From Filimonas zeae (GTDB taxonomy: Bacteria; Bacteroidota; Bacteroidia; Chitinophagales; Chitinophagaceae), in NCBI RefSeq assembly GCF_014641615.1, contig NZ_BMIB01000005.1, positions 262,150 through 326,149 on the forward strand: a stretch of DNA of 64,000 nucleotides, written 5' to 3'. This document shows positions 28,810-37,661 of this stretch, piece after piece; the first letter of the stretch is position 1; each line of letters begins with the position of its first letter. A program made the position numbers and the translations under genes. Under the pieces are notes generated by a model. The model had not been told where the DNA came from. It ran no database searches and saw only the letters and a list, made by a program, of their open reading frames with translations.

Positions 28810-29979
28810 TTACTGAGCATGCTCTTCCTTAAACACCTGCGGCGTTTTACCCACATGCTTTTTGAATACAGAAAAGAAAGAAGCTCTGGAATTGAAACCG
28901 GAAAGCTCTCCTATATATTCTACTTTGTAAGAGGTACAGTCGGGACTTATAAGCAGCCGCCTGGCTTCTTGTACCCGGTACTTATTCACCATTTCAAAAA
29001 ACGTCATTTTTAAATGAGTGTTAATAAAAGCGGATAGCACAGCCGGGCTTACACGTAAAAGCACGGCCACATCATGCAACTTTAACCCCGGTTGGGTATG
29101 TATTTTTTGAGACATGAAAAGCTGCTCCAGTTTTTCGTGCATGTCATCTCCATACTTTGGTTGCTTTTGGGGCTTTTCCAGCAGCTCCACCTCCTCCATA
29201 AAATGGTTCAGCGGGGCCACGGCTTCTGCAAAAACCTTGTATTCGGCTTTGTTATATATAACATGGTACGATAGCCCCTTGTAAATCATAAACACATACA
29301 TGCCTATGGCAACCACAGGCGCTGCAATTAAATCGGAATACACATGGGCTTCTCCGGTTACCAGCATAGGCACTACATAAGCCAGCAGCAGCAAAATGTT
29401 GGCAACAATAATGCAGCTTAAAAAAGCCCGCTGCCACGTTACAGATACTGCTGTTTCGGTTACACCCAAATCGGTTGCAGTATGTTTATAGTAAGCCACC
29501 TTTTTCCAGGCAATGGTGAGGTAAAAACCAATATGCAGCAGCAAAAACAGGTTTATGCCATTAATAAAATCTTCTTTACCGGCAATTACCTGGTTTAGCA
29601 AACGCATCTGCTCCTGTTCAGGAATAAGCAGATAGTAAGTTGAACTAAATAACACTATTACAGAGGGCACAAAATGCCACACATTGCGCGTTACAGTTGT
29701 AATACTTTTTCCCTGAATAAGGTAGATATAACACAACAATACAGGGCCGAAGGTGAGGTTGATACCAATGTTCAACGGAGCCAGAAACAGAAGGCGATGT
29801 TGATGAAAAAGGAGAAAAACAATATTGAGCGCAATGCTGAGGGGAACGTAAAATACCAGCAACGCCAGAAACACATTTGCCTTCACATTATTTTTTCTGA
29901 AAAGCAAACTGCAAACAATGGTAACCAAAACAACAATCGCTACCAGGTTCAGTTGACAAAGAAACGGTTCCGGATGCAT
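28810..29979 (-). CDS. Membrane-bound AraC-family regulator (about 7 TM helices plus HTH)
   Basis: 389 residues. The first ~245 residues contain about seven hydrophobic helices (for example VAIVVLVTIVCSLLF, VFLALLVFYVPLSIALNIVF, LIAAPVVAIGMYVFMIY). The C-terminal ~115 residues are an AraC DNA-binding domain (LKLHDVAVLLRVSPAVLSAF ... VEYIGELSGFNSRASFFSVF ... KTPQVFKEE). This layout is common in Bacteroidota and implies that a signal met in the membrane or periplasm controls DNA binding directly. It precedes the zinc-motif/BNR operon on the same strand, so it may control it. It has a 190-bp gap to that operon. Confidence 0.9.
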   Translation of the reverse strand: MHPEPFLCQLNLVAIVVLVTIVCSLLFRKNNVKANVFLALLVFYVPLSIALNIVFLLFHQHRLLFLAPLNIGINLTFGPVLLCYIYLIQGKSITTVTRNVWHFVPSVIVLFSSTYYLLIPEQEQMRLLNQVIAGKEDFINGINLFLLLHIGFYLTIAWKKVAYYKHTATDLGVTETAVSVTWQRAFLSCIIVANILLLLAYVVPMLVTGEAHVYSDLIAAPVVAIGMYVFMIYKGLSYHVIYNKAEYKVFAEAVAPLNHFMEEVELLEKPQKQPKYGDDMHEKLEQLFMSQKIHTQPGLKLHDVAVLLRVSPAVLSAFINTHLKMTFFEMVNKYRVQEARRLLISPDCTSYKVEYIGELSGFNSRASFFSVFKKHVGKTPQVFKEEHAQ

Positions 29980-30038
29980 GCGCTTACTATTATTAATTGG
30001 TCACAATAATTATTATAGCACCTCAAATAGTTTAAAAC

Positions 30039-30070
30039 AAAAAAGCCGCTGAAATTCAGCGACTCTTTTT
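30039..30070 (-). terminator. Terminator after tRNA-Ser
   Basis: Minus-strand stem AGTCGCTGAA with TTCAGCGGCT, preceded by A-rich and followed by T-rich sequence (TTTTTTG), nine bases after the tRNA 3' end. Confidence 0.75.
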
Positions 30071-30078
30071 AAAGCTTG

Positions 30079-30167
30079 CGGTGAGGAAGGGATTCGAACC
30101 CTTGGTACAGTTTAACCCGTACGGCAGTTTAGCAAACTACTGATTTCAGCCACTCATCCACCTCACC
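30079..30167 (-). tRNA. tRNA-Ser (GCT)
   Basis: An 89-nt minus-strand tRNA with a long variable arm. Acceptor GGTGAGG pairs with CCTCACC, discriminator G, D arm GATGAGTGGCTGAAATC, T arm with GGTTCGAATCC. The anticodon loop TTGCTAA gives GCT, which reads AGC/AGT codons. CCA is not encoded. Confidence 0.97.
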
Positions 30168-30197
30168 GTTTCCCTTATTTCGTTTCGTTAAGGGTTG

Positions 30198-30228
30198 CAA
30201 AGATAAGAGTAATTTTCATTTTTCAAAA
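30198..30228 (-). promoter_or_regulatory. Bacteroidota-type promoter of tRNA-Ser
   Basis: On the minus strand TTTTG (30224-30228) is followed after 18 bp by TATCTTTG (30198-30205), matching TTTG/TAnnTTTG. It lies about 30 bp before the tRNA start. An inverted repeat (GTTGCAA ... TTGCAAC, 30194-30240) spans it. Confidence 0.75.
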
Positions 30229-30258
30229 TCTTATTGCAACTTTTTTATAATCACTTCT

Positions 30259-31689
30259 TTACATAGAAGCCAACTGCACTTTCTGCGTTAACTCCATTAC
30301 GTTTTCACGGAATAAAGTATCGGTATCCATCAGGTCTTTTACAGTTTGACAGCTATGTATAACCGTGGTATGATCGCGCCCGCCAAAGTGCTCCCCTATC
30401 GTTTTAAGAGAGTTTTTAGTGAACGATTTTGCCAGGTACATAGTAATCTGTCTTGCCTGTACTATTTCGCGCTTACGGGTCTTCTGTAACAGTTTATCGT
30501 AAGCCACATCAAAGTATTCACATACCATTTTCTGAATAGCTTCAATGGTAATTTCCTTGTTGCTGGTTTTAACAAAGTTGCGCAGCACCTTCTTGGCCAG
30601 CTCCAGATCAATCTCCCGCTTATTCAGCGATGACTGAGCCAGTAAAGAGATTAAAGCACCTTCCAGCTCACGTACGTTGGTGGTAATATTATATGCTACG
30701 TATTTTACTACTTCGCGTGGCATATCCAAACCATCGTTGCGCATTTTCATTTCCAGAATTTCAATACGGGTTTCGTAGTCGGCCATTTGTAAGTCGGCAC
30801 TTAACCCCCAGCGGAAGCGGCTTAATAAACGCTCCTGCATACCATCCAGATCCTTTGGTGCTTTATCAGATGTTAATACCAGTTGCTTACCACTCTGGTG
30901 TAAATGGTTAAAGATGGCAAAGAAGGCATCCTGCGATTTTTCTGCACGTGCAAAAAACTGCACGTCATCAATAATCAGTACGTCTATCAGCTGATAAAAA
31001 TGAATAAAGTCGTTAATGGCGTTATTACGGCTGTGATCCTGAAACTGGTTAATGAATTTTTCACTGCTAACATATAATACCACCTTGTTGGGGTGCAGGC
31101 GTTTTACTTCGTTACCTATGCCCTGTGCAAGGTGTGTTTTACCTAAACCAACACCACCATATATAACCAGCGGGTTAAAAGAGTTTGCGCCTGGCTTTTC
31201 TGCTACCGTTTTACCGGCTCTTCTGGCCACACGATTACAATCACCCTCAATAAAAGTATCAAACGTATAAATGGGGTTCAGCTGCGGATCAATCTGCATC
31301 TTCTTTAACCCCGGTATTACAAAAGGATTTTTAACCGGATTATTAATAACCAGCGGAAAGTCCATTTCATTATTTGTATATACTCTTGCCGTGCTGGCAG
31401 GTACATCCATAGAACCGCTACGCCCTTTGTTACCACTATCTACCATGATGCGGTATTCAAGTCTCGCATCTTTGCCTAATTCACGCTTCAGGGTTTTAGC
31501 AAGCAGGTTTACATAATGCTCTTCCAGATATTCAAAAAAGAATTGGCTGGGTACCTGTATCATTAACACACTTTCTTTCAGCTCAACAGGCTTAATAGGC
31601 TCGAACCAGGTTTTAAAATGCTGCCATTCTACTATATCCTTAATTATTTTTAAGCAATTGGTCCAAACTATGTCAGCGGTCTTGGCCAT
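30259..31689 (-). CDS. dnaA: Chromosomal replication initiator protein DnaA
   Basis: 476 residues, usual length. Domain I (~1-90, VWTNCLKIIKDIVEWQHFKTWF) for helicase/DiaA-type contacts, a short linker, AAA+ domain III with Walker A (YGGVGLGKTHLAQGIG), Walker B (VLIIDDVQF) and sensor region, and domain IV with the DnaA signature (GGRDHTTVIHSCQTV). It opens oriC by binding DnaA boxes. It is a single gene; the upstream 137 bp contain one near-consensus DnaA box, consistent with self-regulation, and an AT-rich run. The tRNA-Ser gene follows on the same strand. Confidence 0.98.
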   Translation of the reverse strand: MAKTADIVWTNCLKIIKDIVEWQHFKTWFEPIKPVELKESVLMIQVPSQFFFEYLEEHYVNLLAKTLKRELGKDARLEYRIMVDSGNKGRSGSMDVPASTARVYTNNEMDFPLVINNPVKNPFVIPGLKKMQIDPQLNPIYTFDTFIEGDCNRVARRAGKTVAEKPGANSFNPLVIYGGVGLGKTHLAQGIGNEVKRLHPNKVVLYVSSEKFINQFQDHSRNNAINDFIHFYQLIDVLIIDDVQFFARAEKSQDAFFAIFNHLHQSGKQLVLTSDKAPKDLDGMQERLLSRFRWGLSADLQMADYETRIEILEMKMRNDGLDMPREVVKYVAYNITTNVRELEGALISLLAQSSLNKREIDLELAKKVLRNFVKTSNKEITIEAIQKMVCEYFDVAYDKLLQKTRKREIVQARQITMYLAKSFTKNSLKTIGEHFGGRDHTTVIHSCQTVKDLMDTDTLFRENVMELTQKVQLASM

Positions 31690-31752
31690 ATTATCTTTAA
31701 ACTATTTATGATGATTTAAGAATGTGATTCCTGATGAAACGAGCCCGGATTT

Positions 31753-31772
31753 TTACTCACAAATGTTGATAA
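31753..31772. promoter_or_regulatory. DnaA-box-like sites upstream of dnaA
   Basis: The complement of 31764-31772 reads TTATCAACA, one base from the consensus TTATCCACA. A weaker match TTACTCACA (31753-31761, plus strand) adjoins it, in opposite orientation. They lie 65-83 bp ahead of the dnaA ATG. Confidence 0.5.
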
Positions 31773-31826
31773 AAATGTTTGGAGCAGACGGCGAATGTCA
31801 ACCTTTTATGTTGAAAAAAAAATTTT

Positions 31827-32762
31827 TTAGTCACTAGGTTTTTTCCCAATAGCAACAGTATTGGCATTTACCAAATTTTTATTTTTCTCAGCAGAAAAAA
31901 CATAGTCCAAACGCCCTAGCTGTAAGCCCGCCCAGCCAACCTGGTTAACGATTACATCGCTGCTACGTTTATTTTTGTAAGTGCGTGGAACATCAAAAAA
32001 ACGATGGGTATGACCGCCGATAATCAGGTCTATATCATAAGATTCCTTCGCAAGAATTTCATCGCTCAATCTGTTATCCTCATACTTATCCCCAAGGTGA
32101 GATAAACATATCACCATATCACATCCCTCCTTCTTCTTTAACAGGTCTGCAGTAGCATTAGCTGCTACCACCGGATCATTATATTTTGTATTGCCGAATA
32201 AGTTATCCGGCACCAGTCCTTTTAATTCTATCCCTATACCTAACACCCCTATTTTAACGCCGCCCTTTTTAAATACTTTGTAAGGCTGCGATTTTCCTTC
32301 CATAGGTGTTTGGGTAAAATCGTAGTTGCATAAAAGAACAGGAAAAGAAGCGTGACGTAACTGATTGGCAAAATTTTCCAGCCCGGCATCAAAATCGTGG
32401 TTACCCATGGTAACGGCATCATATTGCATGCGGCTCATGGCTTTTATTTCCGGCTCCCCTTTATATACATTAAAGTAAGGGGTTCCCTGGAATATATCTC
32501 CGGCATCCAGCAACAGAACTTCGCTGGTTTTTGTTCGTATATCATGTATAAGAGAAGCACGTGCGGCCACGCCACCCTGCCCCTGCACTTTACTGCCGTC
32601 CATAGGAAAAGGATCCAGACGGCTATGTACATCATTAGTATGTAAAATAGTAACGGCATGCGTGGTAGCCGCATGCACAAAACCGGGTAGCATAGAGGAA
32701 GCCATAACGGCGCCACCGGCAAGCATAGATTTTCTCAAAAATTCCCTACGGTCAGTTAACAT
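31827..32762 (-). CDS. Metallophosphatase, 5'-nucleotidase N-terminal-type (Tat signal)
   Basis: 311 residues. The N-terminus has a twin-arginine motif (DRREFLRKS) before a hydrophobic stretch, so folded export through Tat is likely. The calcineurin-like phosphoesterase motifs are complete: HTNDVHSR, DAGDIFQG, GNHDFDAG, ICLSHLGD and GGHTHRFF, which bind two metal ions. It corresponds to the catalytic half of UshA-type 5'-nucleotidases and lacks the C-terminal substrate domain, which is encoded by the gene overlapping its start by 11 bp. The two presumably act together in the periplasm on nucleotides; this is inference. Confidence 0.9.
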   Translation of the reverse strand: MLTDRREFLRKSMLAGGAVMASSMLPGFVHAATTHAVTILHTNDVHSRLDPFPMDGSKVQGQGGVAARASLIHDIRTKTSEVLLLDAGDIFQGTPYFNVYKGEPEIKAMSRMQYDAVTMGNHDFDAGLENFANQLRHASFPVLLCNYDFTQTPMEGKSQPYKVFKKGGVKIGVLGIGIELKGLVPDNLFGNTKYNDPVVAANATADLLKKKEGCDMVICLSHLGDKYEDNRLSDEILAKESYDIDLIIGGHTHRFFDVPRTYKNKRSSDVIVNQVGWAGLQLGRLDYVFSAEKNKNLVNANTVAIGKKPSD

Positions 32763-33498
32763 AAGTAACCCTGTTTTCTAGCACAGCGCTTACCGGTTTG
32801 CCTGCACGGGTAAGCTCCTGTATGTATTCGATGAGTGCGTCTCTGTATAAATACCCTTTTGTTTCCTGCGGAATTGGTTTCAGCATTTGTGCCTCATCGC
32901 CTCCGTTAGCTACATAATCAGAATTTGCTATAGTATAAGTAGCGTTATCATCCAGCGGCTTATTACCTACCAAAATGCCTGCCGCCTGCTTATTCGTAAT
33001 CTGCATTTGTATACCCGAAACAGGCCAACCTCCTTTAGAGGCAACCAGATTCAGAAATTCACGCAGCACATTTCCTTTTACCTGTTGTAATACAATCAGA
33101 TTATCAAACGGCATTAGCATATATATATTGCCAAGGACTAAATTTCCTTCCGGTAAATCTGCCCGTATACCGTAATAATTCACAAACCCCGCATCTACTG
33201 TTTTATTAAATCTCCGGGAAGCCATCACACGCATGCAGTCAGCCATAAAATTTCCCAACTCACTTTCAGGCATCTTCTTCGCCAGGCTTTTTGTAGTAAA
33301 GCCGATTGTTTTTCCCATAGCGCGGTTCACACTATCTCTGTAAGGCAACAGCAGTTGCTGTACGCCCGTATCCGGCACATAGGTTTTATTAATTTCGTAA
33401 TCTTTATATTCCAGCTTAACAGCATGCTTTTTAGCAGTACAGGCAGCAAGCAAACACACAAGCATCACAACGCAAGGTACATAACGTGTCTTTTTCAT
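32752..33498 (-). CDS. 5'-nucleotidase C-terminal-domain lipoprotein
   Basis: About 248 residues from ATG 33498 (MKKTRYVP); an ATG at 33528 is in frame but adds ten non-signal residues. The signal peptide ends in a lipobox (LLAAC), so the protein is lipidated. The body matches the 5'-nucleotidase C-terminal domain (ESELGNFMADCMRVMA, DAGFVNYYGIRADLPEGNL, YMLMPFDNLIVLQQVKG, YTIANSDYVANGGDEA), which binds the nucleoside base in UshA. The catalytic half follows as a separate, overlapping gene. Confidence 0.88.
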   Translation of the reverse strand: MKKTRYVPCVVMLVCLLAACTAKKHAVKLEYKDYEINKTYVPDTGVQQLLLPYRDSVNRAMGKTIGFTTKSLAKKMPESELGNFMADCMRVMASRRFNKTVDAGFVNYYGIRADLPEGNLVLGNIYMLMPFDNLIVLQQVKGNVLREFLNLVASKGGWPVSGIQMQITNKQAAGILVGNKPLDDNATYTIANSDYVANGGDEAQMLKPIPQETKGYLYRDALIEYIQELTRAGKPVSAVLENRVTYVN

Positions 33499-33613
33499 AA
33501 AGATTACGGAGTGATTTTGAAGGTACACTTTTTTGAAATGGACGCGGAGTTTTTTTTATGTGCGGAGTAAAATAAAATTGCGCTTATTTTGGGCTGAAAA
33601 AATACACACCTAT

Positions 33614-33982
33614 ATGTCATACGAAGCTACCGGCAAATTAGTTGCCAAATTTGATATTGTGCAACGGACGGAGACTTTCAAAACACGGGAATTTGTAATT
33701 GAGAAAACAGAGGACATTAACGGACGGGCGGTAACCAACTATCTTAAATTTCAATGCGTACAGGATAAAACCTCACTTCCAGACCGTTTTGCTATGGGCG
33801 AAGAAGTGAAAGTAATGTTCAACATCAAAGGCACTAAATGGGTGAAAGATGGCAGAGAAAATTTTATTACCAACCTGGACGCCTGGAGAATGGAGAGCGT
33901 TAAGATGGCACAGCAAGGGGCAGAAAACACACAATATTCAGACATGCCTCCCCAGGATGTAGTGGATGACCTTCCTTTCTAG
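33614..33982 (+). CDS. DUF3127 domain protein
   Basis: 122 residues from ATG 33614 (MSYEATGKLVAKFD). It matches the Bacteroidota DUF3127 family: REFVIEKTEDINGRAVTNYL, LKFQCVQDKTSLPDRF, EEVKVMFNIKGTKWVKDG and an acidic tail ending DDLPF. The tail resembles the C-terminal tip of single-stranded-DNA-binding proteins, and the fold is probably OB-like, so a nucleic-acid role is possible but not shown. It is divergent from the 5'-nucleotidase pair. Confidence 0.85.
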   Translation: MSYEATGKLVAKFDIVQRTETFKTREFVIEKTEDINGRAVTNYLKFQCVQDKTSLPDRFAMGEEVKVMFNIKGTKWVKDGRENFITNLDAWRMESVKMAQQGAENTQYSDMPPQDVVDDLPF

Positions 33983-34264
33983 TCCGGGATGTTCCACAGA
34001 TAACTTTCAGAAGAATTTTATAAAGACAGCATTTACGTATTTATCTTTTTCAGTTTAACTGAGTATAACTACTCTACCTCATGAAAAAGAACTATATGTA
34101 ACTGCTGCTTTTTTATGCGCTGCCATTAAACATCCTCACTATAAAATACAGCATTACTATTACCACGCTGATGCCTGTGAATTACCCCCCTGATTTATAC
34201 GTGAAAAACCACTGCACAACATCGTGCTTTTTCCTCTTTCTTTGCGCCCACTAAATTTAAACCC

Positions 34265-34834
34265 ATGAAAAGAGTTTTAGTACTCGCTTCGATTTTGCTG
34301 ACTACTGCCGTAGCTAACGCACAAATTAAACAAGGCCAGTTTATGGCTGGTGGTAACGCAGGTTTCTCATCTGAAAAAGTAAGAGACAACAAAACAACCA
34401 GTTGGAATATTTCCCCTGCTGTTGGCTATTTTGTTGTTGACAAACTGGCTGTTGGTATTGAAGCCAATTACATGCATGAAAAGTATACCTGGAAATCAGC
34501 GTCTGGTCCGGTAGTTATTGAAGGTGAAGACAAGTCAAGAAGATTAGGCTTTGCCCCGTTTGTAAGATACTACTTCCTGCCTGCTGCGCAGAAAGTAAAC
34601 GTATTTGCACATGGCGCTTACGGCTTCGGAAGCACCAAAAGCAACGATAATGATTCTGAAAGCTTTAGCTTTTACCGCTTTGCAGCCGGTCCTGCATTCT
34701 TCTTAAGTCCTAGCGTTGCACTGGAAGCAAACGTGTTCTATATGTCTTACAAAGACAAGAACGATGCAGACAGAACCAACTCATTTGGCTTACAGGTAGG
34801 TTTTCAGATTCACCTGGGCAAAGGCAAAAAATAA
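34265..34834 (+). CDS. Outer-membrane beta-barrel protein (porin-family-like)
   Basis: 189 residues: signal peptide MKRVLVLASILLTTAVANAQ, then alternating beta strands of an eight-strand-type barrel (FMAGGNAGFSSEKVRD, LAVGIEANYMHEKYTW, RRLGFAPFVRYYFLP, VNVFAHGAYGFGSTKS, FRFAAGPAFFLSPSVALEAN). It is a small outer-membrane protein of unknown function. A strong terminator follows it. Confidence 0.85.
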   Translation: MKRVLVLASILLTTAVANAQIKQGQFMAGGNAGFSSEKVRDNKTTSWNISPAVGYFVVDKLAVGIEANYMHEKYTWKSASGPVVIEGEDKSRRLGFAPFVRYYFLPAAQKVNVFAHGAYGFGSTKSNDNDSESFSFYRFAAGPAFFLSPSVALEANVFYMSYKDKNDADRTNSFGLQVGFQIHLGKGKK

Positions 34835-34856
34835 TAAGCCTGCATAAGGATATCTC

Positions 34857-34892
34857 AGCCGCTGTTTCCTGCCAGGAAACAGCGGCTTTGTT
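34857..34892 (+). terminator. Strong hairpin terminator after the beta-barrel gene
   Basis: AGCCGCTGTTTCCTG pairs with CAGGAAACAGCGGCT (15 bp, minimal loop), followed by TTGTTTT. The T tail doubles as part of the next gene's promoter. Confidence 0.85.
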
Positions 34893-34919
34893 TTACCTCC
34901 TTTTTTAATGCTATTTTTG
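34887..34919 (+). promoter_or_regulatory. Promoter of the FAD-dependent dehydrogenase gene
   Basis: TTTG at 34887-34890, then 21 bp, then TATTTTTG at 34912-34919, matching the Bacteroidota form. The ATG follows 37 bp later. Confidence 0.6.
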
Positions 34920-34956
34920 CAGGCTATTACACATTTTAGGATAGAAACCTGACTGT

Positions 34957-36588
34957 ATGCAACAAAAGATAGCTTTACGCCTGCTGCCACAGGAAGCAGC
35001 AGAGGATACATTAATACGCCGCGCTATAGCCAATGCCGCTGCGCAACCGGAAAAAAGCATTACCGGCTTTCACCGCCTGAAACAATCTATTGATGCCCGT
35101 GGCAAACAGGCATGGATAAACCTTACGGTTCAGGCTTTTATTAGCGAGCCTTTTACTGAGCGGGAAGCTATTTATCCCGAATACAAAGATGTTACCCACG
35201 CTACACATAAAGTAATAGTAGTAGGCGCAGGACCTGCCGGACTGTACGCCGCCCTTCGCTTATTAGAAAGCGGCATTAAACCCATTGTACTGGAAAGAGG
35301 CAAAGATGTACGTGCCCGCAGGCGCGATCTGGCTCAGCTGAATAAAGAAGGCATTGTAAACCCCGAAAGTAATTATTGCTTTGGCGAAGGTGGTGCCGGA
35401 ACTTATAGCGATGGAAAGTTATATACCCGTAGCAATAAACGCGGCAGTATTGATAAAGCCCTTTCTGTATTTACCCGCTTTGGCGCAGAAGAAAGCATTT
35501 TGTACGATGCGCATCCACACATTGGAACAAACAAACTTCCACAGATTATAACTGCCATGCGTGAGCAGGTGTTAGCCAGTGGCGGCGAGTTTTATTTTGA
35601 ACAGAAAGTAACCGGCCTGCAGATACATAATAACACGATTACGGGTGTTACAACGTTGCAGGGCGGCACCTTTACAGGTGATGCTGTAATACTGGCCATG
35701 GGCCATTCTGCACGGGATATTTTTGAATTACTGCACCAAAACCAGATACTCATTGAAGCCAAACCCTTTGCATTAGGGGTTCGTGCAGAGCACCCTCAGA
35801 TAATTATTGATGCAGCACAATATCACTGCCCAATACCTGTAACGGTTACAAAAAGCACAGTTGTACGTCCGGAGCTTTTACCACCTGCCTCTTACAGTTT
35901 GGTAGAGCAGGTAGATGGGCGTGGCGTATTTAGTTTTTGTATGTGCCCCGGCGGTATTATTGCACCCGCTGCCACCAATCCGGAAGAGTTGGTGGTAAAC
36001 GGCTGGAGCCCCAGCAAACGTAATAACCCCACAGCCAACAGCGGCATGGTGGTGCAGGTGGAAATTGCAGATGCCGTAAAGTATTTCAAAAACCAGCCAG
36101 ACAAAGGCAAACACCTGAACGAAAATGATCCACTGCTGATGATGCGTTTTCAGGAACACATAGAACGGAAGGCTTATCAGGTTGGTGGCGGCGGCTTTGT
36201 AGCGCCTGCCCAACGCATGGTAGACTTTTGCAACAATAAAATAGCCACCACGCTGCCCGAATGCAGTTATGTACCCGGTGTGGTAAGCACCGATTTACAC
36301 CAGGTACTCCCCTCCTTTGTAATGCGCAGTTTGCAGCAGGGCTTTAAAAACTTTGGAAAAAAAATGCGGGGATATTATACCAATGAGGCTATTGTAGTGG
36401 CTACTGAAAGCCGCACCTCATCACCCGTGCGTATTCCGCGTGATGCAGAAACACTACAGCACCCGCAAATTGCCCGTTTGTATCCCTGCGGCGAAGGCGC
36501 AGGTTATGCAGGCGGCATTGTGAGTGCTGCTATGGATGGAGAAAAAGTGGCTGCTGTTATCAGCGCGGTTTTATCAGACTGTCTTTAA
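34957..36588 (+). CDS. FAD-dependent dehydrogenase (COG2509 type)
   Basis: 543 residues. An N-terminal ~85-residue region (KIALRLLPQEAAED ... RKKQAWINL-like) precedes the dinucleotide-binding motif VVGAGPAGLYAALRLLESG and its acidic end VLERG. Other family features: GEGGAGTYSDGKLYTRS, VILAMGHSARD, FCMCPGGIIAPAAT and the C-terminal YPCGEGAGYAGGIVSAAMDG. It belongs to a widespread uncharacterised FAD protein family related to GidA-like oxidoreductases; substrate unknown. Its 3' end overlaps the convergent phospholipase-like gene by 29 bp. Confidence 0.92.
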   Translation: MQQKIALRLLPQEAAEDTLIRRAIANAAAQPEKSITGFHRLKQSIDARGKQAWINLTVQAFISEPFTEREAIYPEYKDVTHATHKVIVVGAGPAGLYAALRLLESGIKPIVLERGKDVRARRRDLAQLNKEGIVNPESNYCFGEGGAGTYSDGKLYTRSNKRGSIDKALSVFTRFGAEESILYDAHPHIGTNKLPQIITAMREQVLASGGEFYFEQKVTGLQIHNNTITGVTTLQGGTFTGDAVILAMGHSARDIFELLHQNQILIEAKPFALGVRAEHPQIIIDAAQYHCPIPVTVTKSTVVRPELLPPASYSLVEQVDGRGVFSFCMCPGGIIAPAATNPEELVVNGWSPSKRNNPTANSGMVVQVEIADAVKYFKNQPDKGKHLNENDPLLMMRFQEHIERKAYQVGGGGFVAPAQRMVDFCNNKIATTLPECSYVPGVVSTDLHQVLPSFVMRSLQQGFKNFGKKMRGYYTNEAIVVATESRTSSPVRIPRDAETLQHPQIARLYPCGEGAGYAGGIVSAAMDGEKVAAVISAVLSDCL

Positions 36589-37546
36589 CCAGTGTGTTGT
36601 TACGGAATGAAGTAAGTGCACGCTGTAATGATTGTTGTTTAGCCTCTGACAGCTTACCGCCATACAAAGCAGACAAGTCGGGCTTACCCGCATCCACCCA
36701 GGCAGTATACCAGAAGTCTGCCACCAGGTTGGCAGATGCAATAGCCTGCCCGTTAATAGTATTTTTTAACTCCGCTGCATAGGCTTTGGCAAACTCAGTT
36801 GTATAACTTTTGTATTCTTTGCCCTTACGTGTTTGTGTACGGTATTTTGTTTCCGGCGTAAAGCGTGCTGTTATCTCTTTTTCTTTTCCAAATACATCGG
36901 GCAATAAAGCATTGGCCTTTCTGATTGCTTTCCAGATGGCTTTGGCAGGGTTGTTCAGATAAGTGGCTTTGTGTTTAGTGCTGAGGTTGTAATTACTGAT
37001 TTCAATTTCCGGAACCACGCTTTCCCAAAGGCTATGCAGTCCTTTCTGATCAGTTAACTGACCATCGTAGTTAATACTGGTGTGCAGCGGCACATGCGCA
37101 TCTTCCACATAGTGCCCCAGATCGGCAGCATAGAATAAAATACTGTCTTTATTTCCCGCCTTAAAAGCAGCTGTTAAACAGTCTTTCATATATAATACAT
37201 GATAGGGCACATAACCATACTCCAGCAGCGTGTCTTTGGAATATTTAGCAACTGCTTCCTCCCAGGTCATAGGCATGTTATAAGCTGCATTGGGGCCATA
37301 CGCCTCCAGATCAATAAAATGCTTAGGCCCTTCGGTGCTGTCTTCATTCCGGCGCACATCTGCTCTGGGAGCGTTGTATTGCAGATAATCGTTGTTGTTA
37401 TAAAAGAATTCCTGCATAGTACCCGGCAGTTCGTATACTGCCAGCTGGTGAGCGGTTTTGTGAATTAAAAATCCCCAGCTGCCTGCTGTAATGGTAATAA
37501 CGGCCAGCCCCAGCACTACGGCTGAACGCCTGAAAATTGATCTCAT
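36560..37546 (-). CDS. Zinc-dependent phospholipase C / S1-P1 nuclease-like secreted protein
   Basis: 328 residues with a signal peptide (~1-23) whose cleavage would leave Trp at the mature N-terminus (WGFLIHKTAH), as in this zinc-enzyme fold. Histidines and aspartates of the trinuclear zinc site appear in order: IHKTAH, the GPKHFIDLE segment, ADLGHYVEDAHVPLHTS and LHSLWES. Members cleave phospholipids or single-stranded nucleic acids; which one applies here is not clear, and the protein is named by the phospholipase C family usually assigned in Bacteroidota. It is a lone gene, divergent from the ABC transporter genes. Confidence 0.83.
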   Translation of the reverse strand: MRSIFRRSAVVLGLAVITITAGSWGFLIHKTAHQLAVYELPGTMQEFFYNNNDYLQYNAPRADVRRNEDSTEGPKHFIDLEAYGPNAAYNMPMTWEEAVAKYSKDTLLEYGYVPYHVLYMKDCLTAAFKAGNKDSILFYAADLGHYVEDAHVPLHTSINYDGQLTDQKGLHSLWESVVPEIEISNYNLSTKHKATYLNNPAKAIWKAIRKANALLPDVFGKEKEITARFTPETKYRTQTRKGKEYKSYTTEFAKAYAAELKNTINGQAIASANLVADFWYTAWVDAGKPDLSALYGGKLSEAKQQSLQRALTSFRNNTLVKDSLIKPR

Positions 37547-37661
37547 GTGGATGAACGGTTTTTCGAAACCACGAAAATATCATAAACTGCGGCCTGCACT
37601 GTAATATTTCGGCCAATTCAGCTACTTATAGTACAATCTTAACATAAACACGTGAGACTAT

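Noticed and set aside
31690..31826. Chromosomal origin oriC
   Set aside because: Only one near-consensus DnaA box and a short AT run were found; this is not enough to call an origin.
34081..34101. Six-residue leader-like frame (ATG AAA AAG AAC TAT ATG TAA)
   Set aside because: Too short to judge; no attenuator hairpin or repeated regulatory codons follow it before the beta-barrel gene.
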